A stretch of 8,519 nt of DNA from Candidatus Omnitrophota bacterium. GTDB taxonomy: Bacteria; Hinthialibacterota; Hinthialibacteria; Hinthialibacterales; JAKPRU01. The stretch is from contig JAKPRU010000191.1 of the NCBI GenBank assembly GCA_029557025.1, forward strand, positions 1-8,519. Reading direction: 5' to 3'. The notes below the pieces were generated by a model. The model was not told the DNA's origin. It made no database searches and saw nothing but the letters and a program-made list of their open reading frames with translations. Both the position numbers and the translations under genes were made by a program. Positions 6,532 through 8,519 of this stretch are shown here, in pieces (position 1 is the stretch's first letter; each line of letters starts with the position of its first letter).

Positions 6532-6599
6532 CGTCGCCCGTCATCGGGCAGTTTGCAGGGAACCTCTATTTGTGCAATGCGGACAGATTTCCGCACGGA

Positions 6600-8519
6600 T
6601 CAGTACAATTCCCAGTCGGAAACTGGAACGAATACGGATGGGGCTTCGTCGGTACCGGCGCGGAACGCCAGGTAGTCAATCTCTATCGTGCCCGCATCTC
6701 CTGTGTTCACGAAGGTGAAGCGGAACATGGCATTGCCTTCAGGGATATCCCCTTCCGTGTCTTCGCAGCGATTAAAGAACGCGCCGCGCGCCTGTGCATC
6801 CCGGAACTCGGCTGAGTCTTCATAATACGGATCGCCCGGTCGAAGCGGAAACGCGAAGGTCGGCTGCAGCGCACCGTCAATGTATAGCGCGGTGGCTTTT
6901 TGGCCTTCTGTTACATTCCAGGTCAGCCAATACTCATGCCACACGGTGTTATCGTAGGGTTCGAGGAACGGGCCGGGAATGTATTGTTCCACCACGCCAC
7001 CCCCGTTGAGGAAGTTCAAAACATCCGGGTAGTCGCTGCTGTAATACAGACCGGCGTATGAAAGTTCATCGAAGCTGAGGAGAGAATCCACGTTCCTGTT
7101 GATAAGCAGGCCCAAGAGCGGCAGCTCGTCTCCGTTTTTATATCCGAAGGGAACATGGACGCCGAATTCGTCGGTGAACTCTCTGGAACGGACCCGGAAA
7201 GCGGCGACAGCCTTGGTCGCTACTCCCAAGTCGAAACTGATGGTTATCTTACGAAGGCTGGGATCAGGCAGAAAATAGGGTGCATTTCGTGGATCCCCGG
7301 GGTCATACATCCGGAGCGCTTTTCCACCGAAGTCTTCATCGTCGATGAAAGCCGGATTTTTCCATACGACACCCGACGGCAATGTCGGTTGAAAAACATA
7401 GGTATCGGAACCATTGTTGTGCTTCCAATTATCATCCTCGAGGTTTTCCGGGCTGCCGAGATCGGGGTCGTAGATATAGTCCCACCCGCCTGCCGGAGGC
7501 TGCCAGGCGGTATAAAGCGGAGCAAAGCCGCGCACCAGCGTAAGTGTATTCGTGCCGCCAGTGGCGATGGATCCAATGGAACCCGAAAATTGCGGCGACG
7601 AAGTGAGGGATTTGGGGGAGTTCGCCGAATAAGTCAAGTCCATCGTTCCGGCGGGCACGGTGATGTTCCAGGTAATGCGGCCGGAAGCAACCGTCCCACC
7701 GTTGCTGATATCTGTCGCGGTCCAACCCTCGGGGATTTCTTCCGTAACCGTGACCGCCTGACTGGAGGACGAGGGGTTGAAGACTGTCAAACGAACCCCT
7801 ATTGATTCACCGGGGAAGAACCTGACCTTGTCTAACAAGCGGCGGGCAACGGGTTCATTCCCTCCGCCTGCGCCCGGCGACGGATTTTCATCCGTGATAC
7901 ACAAACTGAACATCTCGAATTGGATAGCGCCACTACCCGAAAAATTGCCGACGGCAACCAAAGCGTTGCTATCCCCGTCGGTGCCGCCAAAAGCGTTGTT
8001 CGTTGGGGAAAGGCTGTACGCACTGTTGATCCGAACGTACGGACCATCCCCGTATTTCGCATCCACCAAAACGATGCCGGGGAATGGAGAACGTGTTATG
8101 CGCAATACCAACAACCGGCGGTCGAGGTTGGGAGCCGGTCCGCTCTCGATTCGATACCCATCGCTGATCATGGTATTTTGGTCGGTTCCGCCGTTCCCGA
8201 TCGCCGTGAAAAACAGTGTCCCTTCGGTATTGTAGTCCCCGGCGAGGTAGTCGAGGCCGAAGGTTTTGCCGTCACTCGTGTTGAACGAGATTGCGAAGAC
8301 CTGACACCGGGTACTGTCCACCGACCCTGGTACATCGTTCGCACGGTGACCGTACTCGATCATGCGATGGTCGCAGATCACCCAAAGCCGATCACCGACC
8401 TCCTTCAAGGCGTAGGCATTGCGGAGTTCCGCGTTTTGTGCGGTTCTCAGCCCCGCATCGCCGCTTATCTGCAGATCGTCGGTAAAGATCAGCGACGGAC
8501 CTGAGAGATCGACGGCCCT
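6600..8519 (-). CDS. Large exported/surface-type protein with DUF11-like and LamG-like domains (5' end outside window)
   Basis: The frame is open from the right edge to TGA at 6602-6600, giving 639 residues. A TTG at 8408 is only an internal Leu: the frame continues upstream of it with ordinary sequence (AELRNAYAL), so the true start lies beyond the window. Numbering from the edge, about 30-215 is beta-rich (VFAISFNTSDGKTFGLDYL, LVLRITRSPFPGIVLVDAKYG). About 232-325 resembles a DUF11/NEW3-type beta-sandwich: VRLTVFNPSSSSQAVTVTEE, then IPEGWTATDISNGG, then GRITWNITVPAG. About 385-620 looks like a LamG/concanavalin-type domain with ISFDLG, EYWLTWNVTEGQKATALYID and MFRFTFVNTGDAGTIEIDYL. It ends SVFVPVSDWELY. 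No catalytic signature is seen. A surface or extracellular carbohydrate-binding role is plausible but inferred from fold style. The terminator at 6487-6531 follows it, so it is probably not in one operon with the 995-aa gene. Confidence 0.85.
   Translation of the reverse strand, partial: RAVDLSGPSLIFTDDLQISGDAGLRTAQNAELRNAYALKEVGDRLWVICDHRMIEYGHRANDVPGSVDSTRCQVFAISFNTSDGKTFGLDYLAGDYNTEGTLFFTAIGNGGTDQNTMISDGYRIESGPAPNLDRRLLVLRITRSPFPGIVLVDAKYGDGPYVRINSAYSLSPTNNAFGGTDGDSNALVAVGNFSGSGAIQFEMFSLCITDENPSPGAGGGNEPVARRLLDKVRFFPGESIGVRLTVFNPSSSSQAVTVTEEIPEGWTATDISNGGTVASGRITWNITVPAGTMDLTYSANSPKSLTSSPQFSGSIGSIATGGTNTLTLVRGFAPLYTAWQPPAGGWDYIYDPDLGSPENLEDDNWKHNNGSDTYVFQPTLPSGVVWKNPAFIDDEDFGGKALRMYDPGDPRNAPYFLPDPSLRKITISFDLGVATKAVAAFRVRSREFTDEFGVHVPFGYKNGDELPLLGLLINRNVDSLLSFDELSYAGLYYSSDYPDVLNFLNGGGVVEQYIPGPFLEPYDNTVWHEYWLTWNVTEGQKATALYIDGALQPTFAFPLRPGDPYYEDSAEFRDAQARGAFFNRCEDTEGDIPEGNAMFRFTFVNTGDAGTIEIDYLAFRAGTDEAPSVFVPVSDWELY

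Larger units (their letters stand above)
5767..6599. other. 833-bp intergenic region with no convincing protein gene
   Basis: This gap lies between the starts of the 995-aa gene (minus strand, from 5766) and the end of the next minus-strand gene (6600). 5767-5930 holds the leader and promoter of the 995-aa gene. 5960-6000 holds a small palindrome and one arm of an inverted repeat. 6059-6125 holds A/T tracts and a plus-strand promoter. 6132-6531 holds hairpins and a terminator. Open frames here have no signal peptide, no recognisable domain and no supported start. Confidence 0.7.

Overview
The window appears to be chromosomal DNA from an uncultivated or little-studied Gram-negative-type bacterium of moderately high GC. 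The best taxonomic hint is the pseudopilin at 1870-2577. Its body, with an AKADLKSISTALESYY-like helix, a TTPVAYI segment and an NPSNGxxSxGxI tail, is of a kind I associate with Hydrogenedentota, Sumerlaeota, Lentisphaerota and related PVC/FCB-neighbourhood phyla. This is a recollection of family style, not a search result. No transposase, phage, CRISPR, tRNA or rRNA was recognised.

Layout, left to right. (1) The 3' half of uvrA (+) enters from the left edge and ends at 917. (2) A 167-bp intergenic region carries a sigma70-like promoter, a dyad and a strong ribosome binding site. It leads into a two-gene unit (+): a small exported protein with two OB-fold-like halves (1085-1888), then a type II secretion/type IV pilus-like pseudopilin (1870-2577) whose start lies inside the end of the first gene. 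(3) A 201-bp convergent spacer holds a hairpin directly after the pilin stop and a short inverted repeat. (4) A large exported protein on the minus strand (5766-2779, 995 aa) looks like a glycoside hydrolase-type enzyme: a TIM-barrel-like front, a GATase-like middle and a beta-rich tail. It has its own good promoter around 5900-5928. (5) An 833-bp gap without a convincing gene (5767-6599) contains the minus-strand promoter and, on the plus strand, an A/T-tract UP-like element, a sigma70-like promoter, several clean hairpins and an intrinsic terminator. Together these outline a possible structured RNA of about 400 nt. (6) A large exported or surface-type protein on the minus strand (6600 to the right edge, 5' end outside the window) has a DUF11-like beta-sandwich and a C-terminal LamG-like domain.

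Apart from uvrA (DNA repair), all coding content is envelope or extracellular: pseudopilin, OB-fold protein, putative polysaccharide-active enzyme and a lectin-like beta-sandwich protein. This fits an organism that secretes machinery for handling polymers. The least explained part is the 6060-6531 block. The least certain functional call is the 995-aa enzyme.
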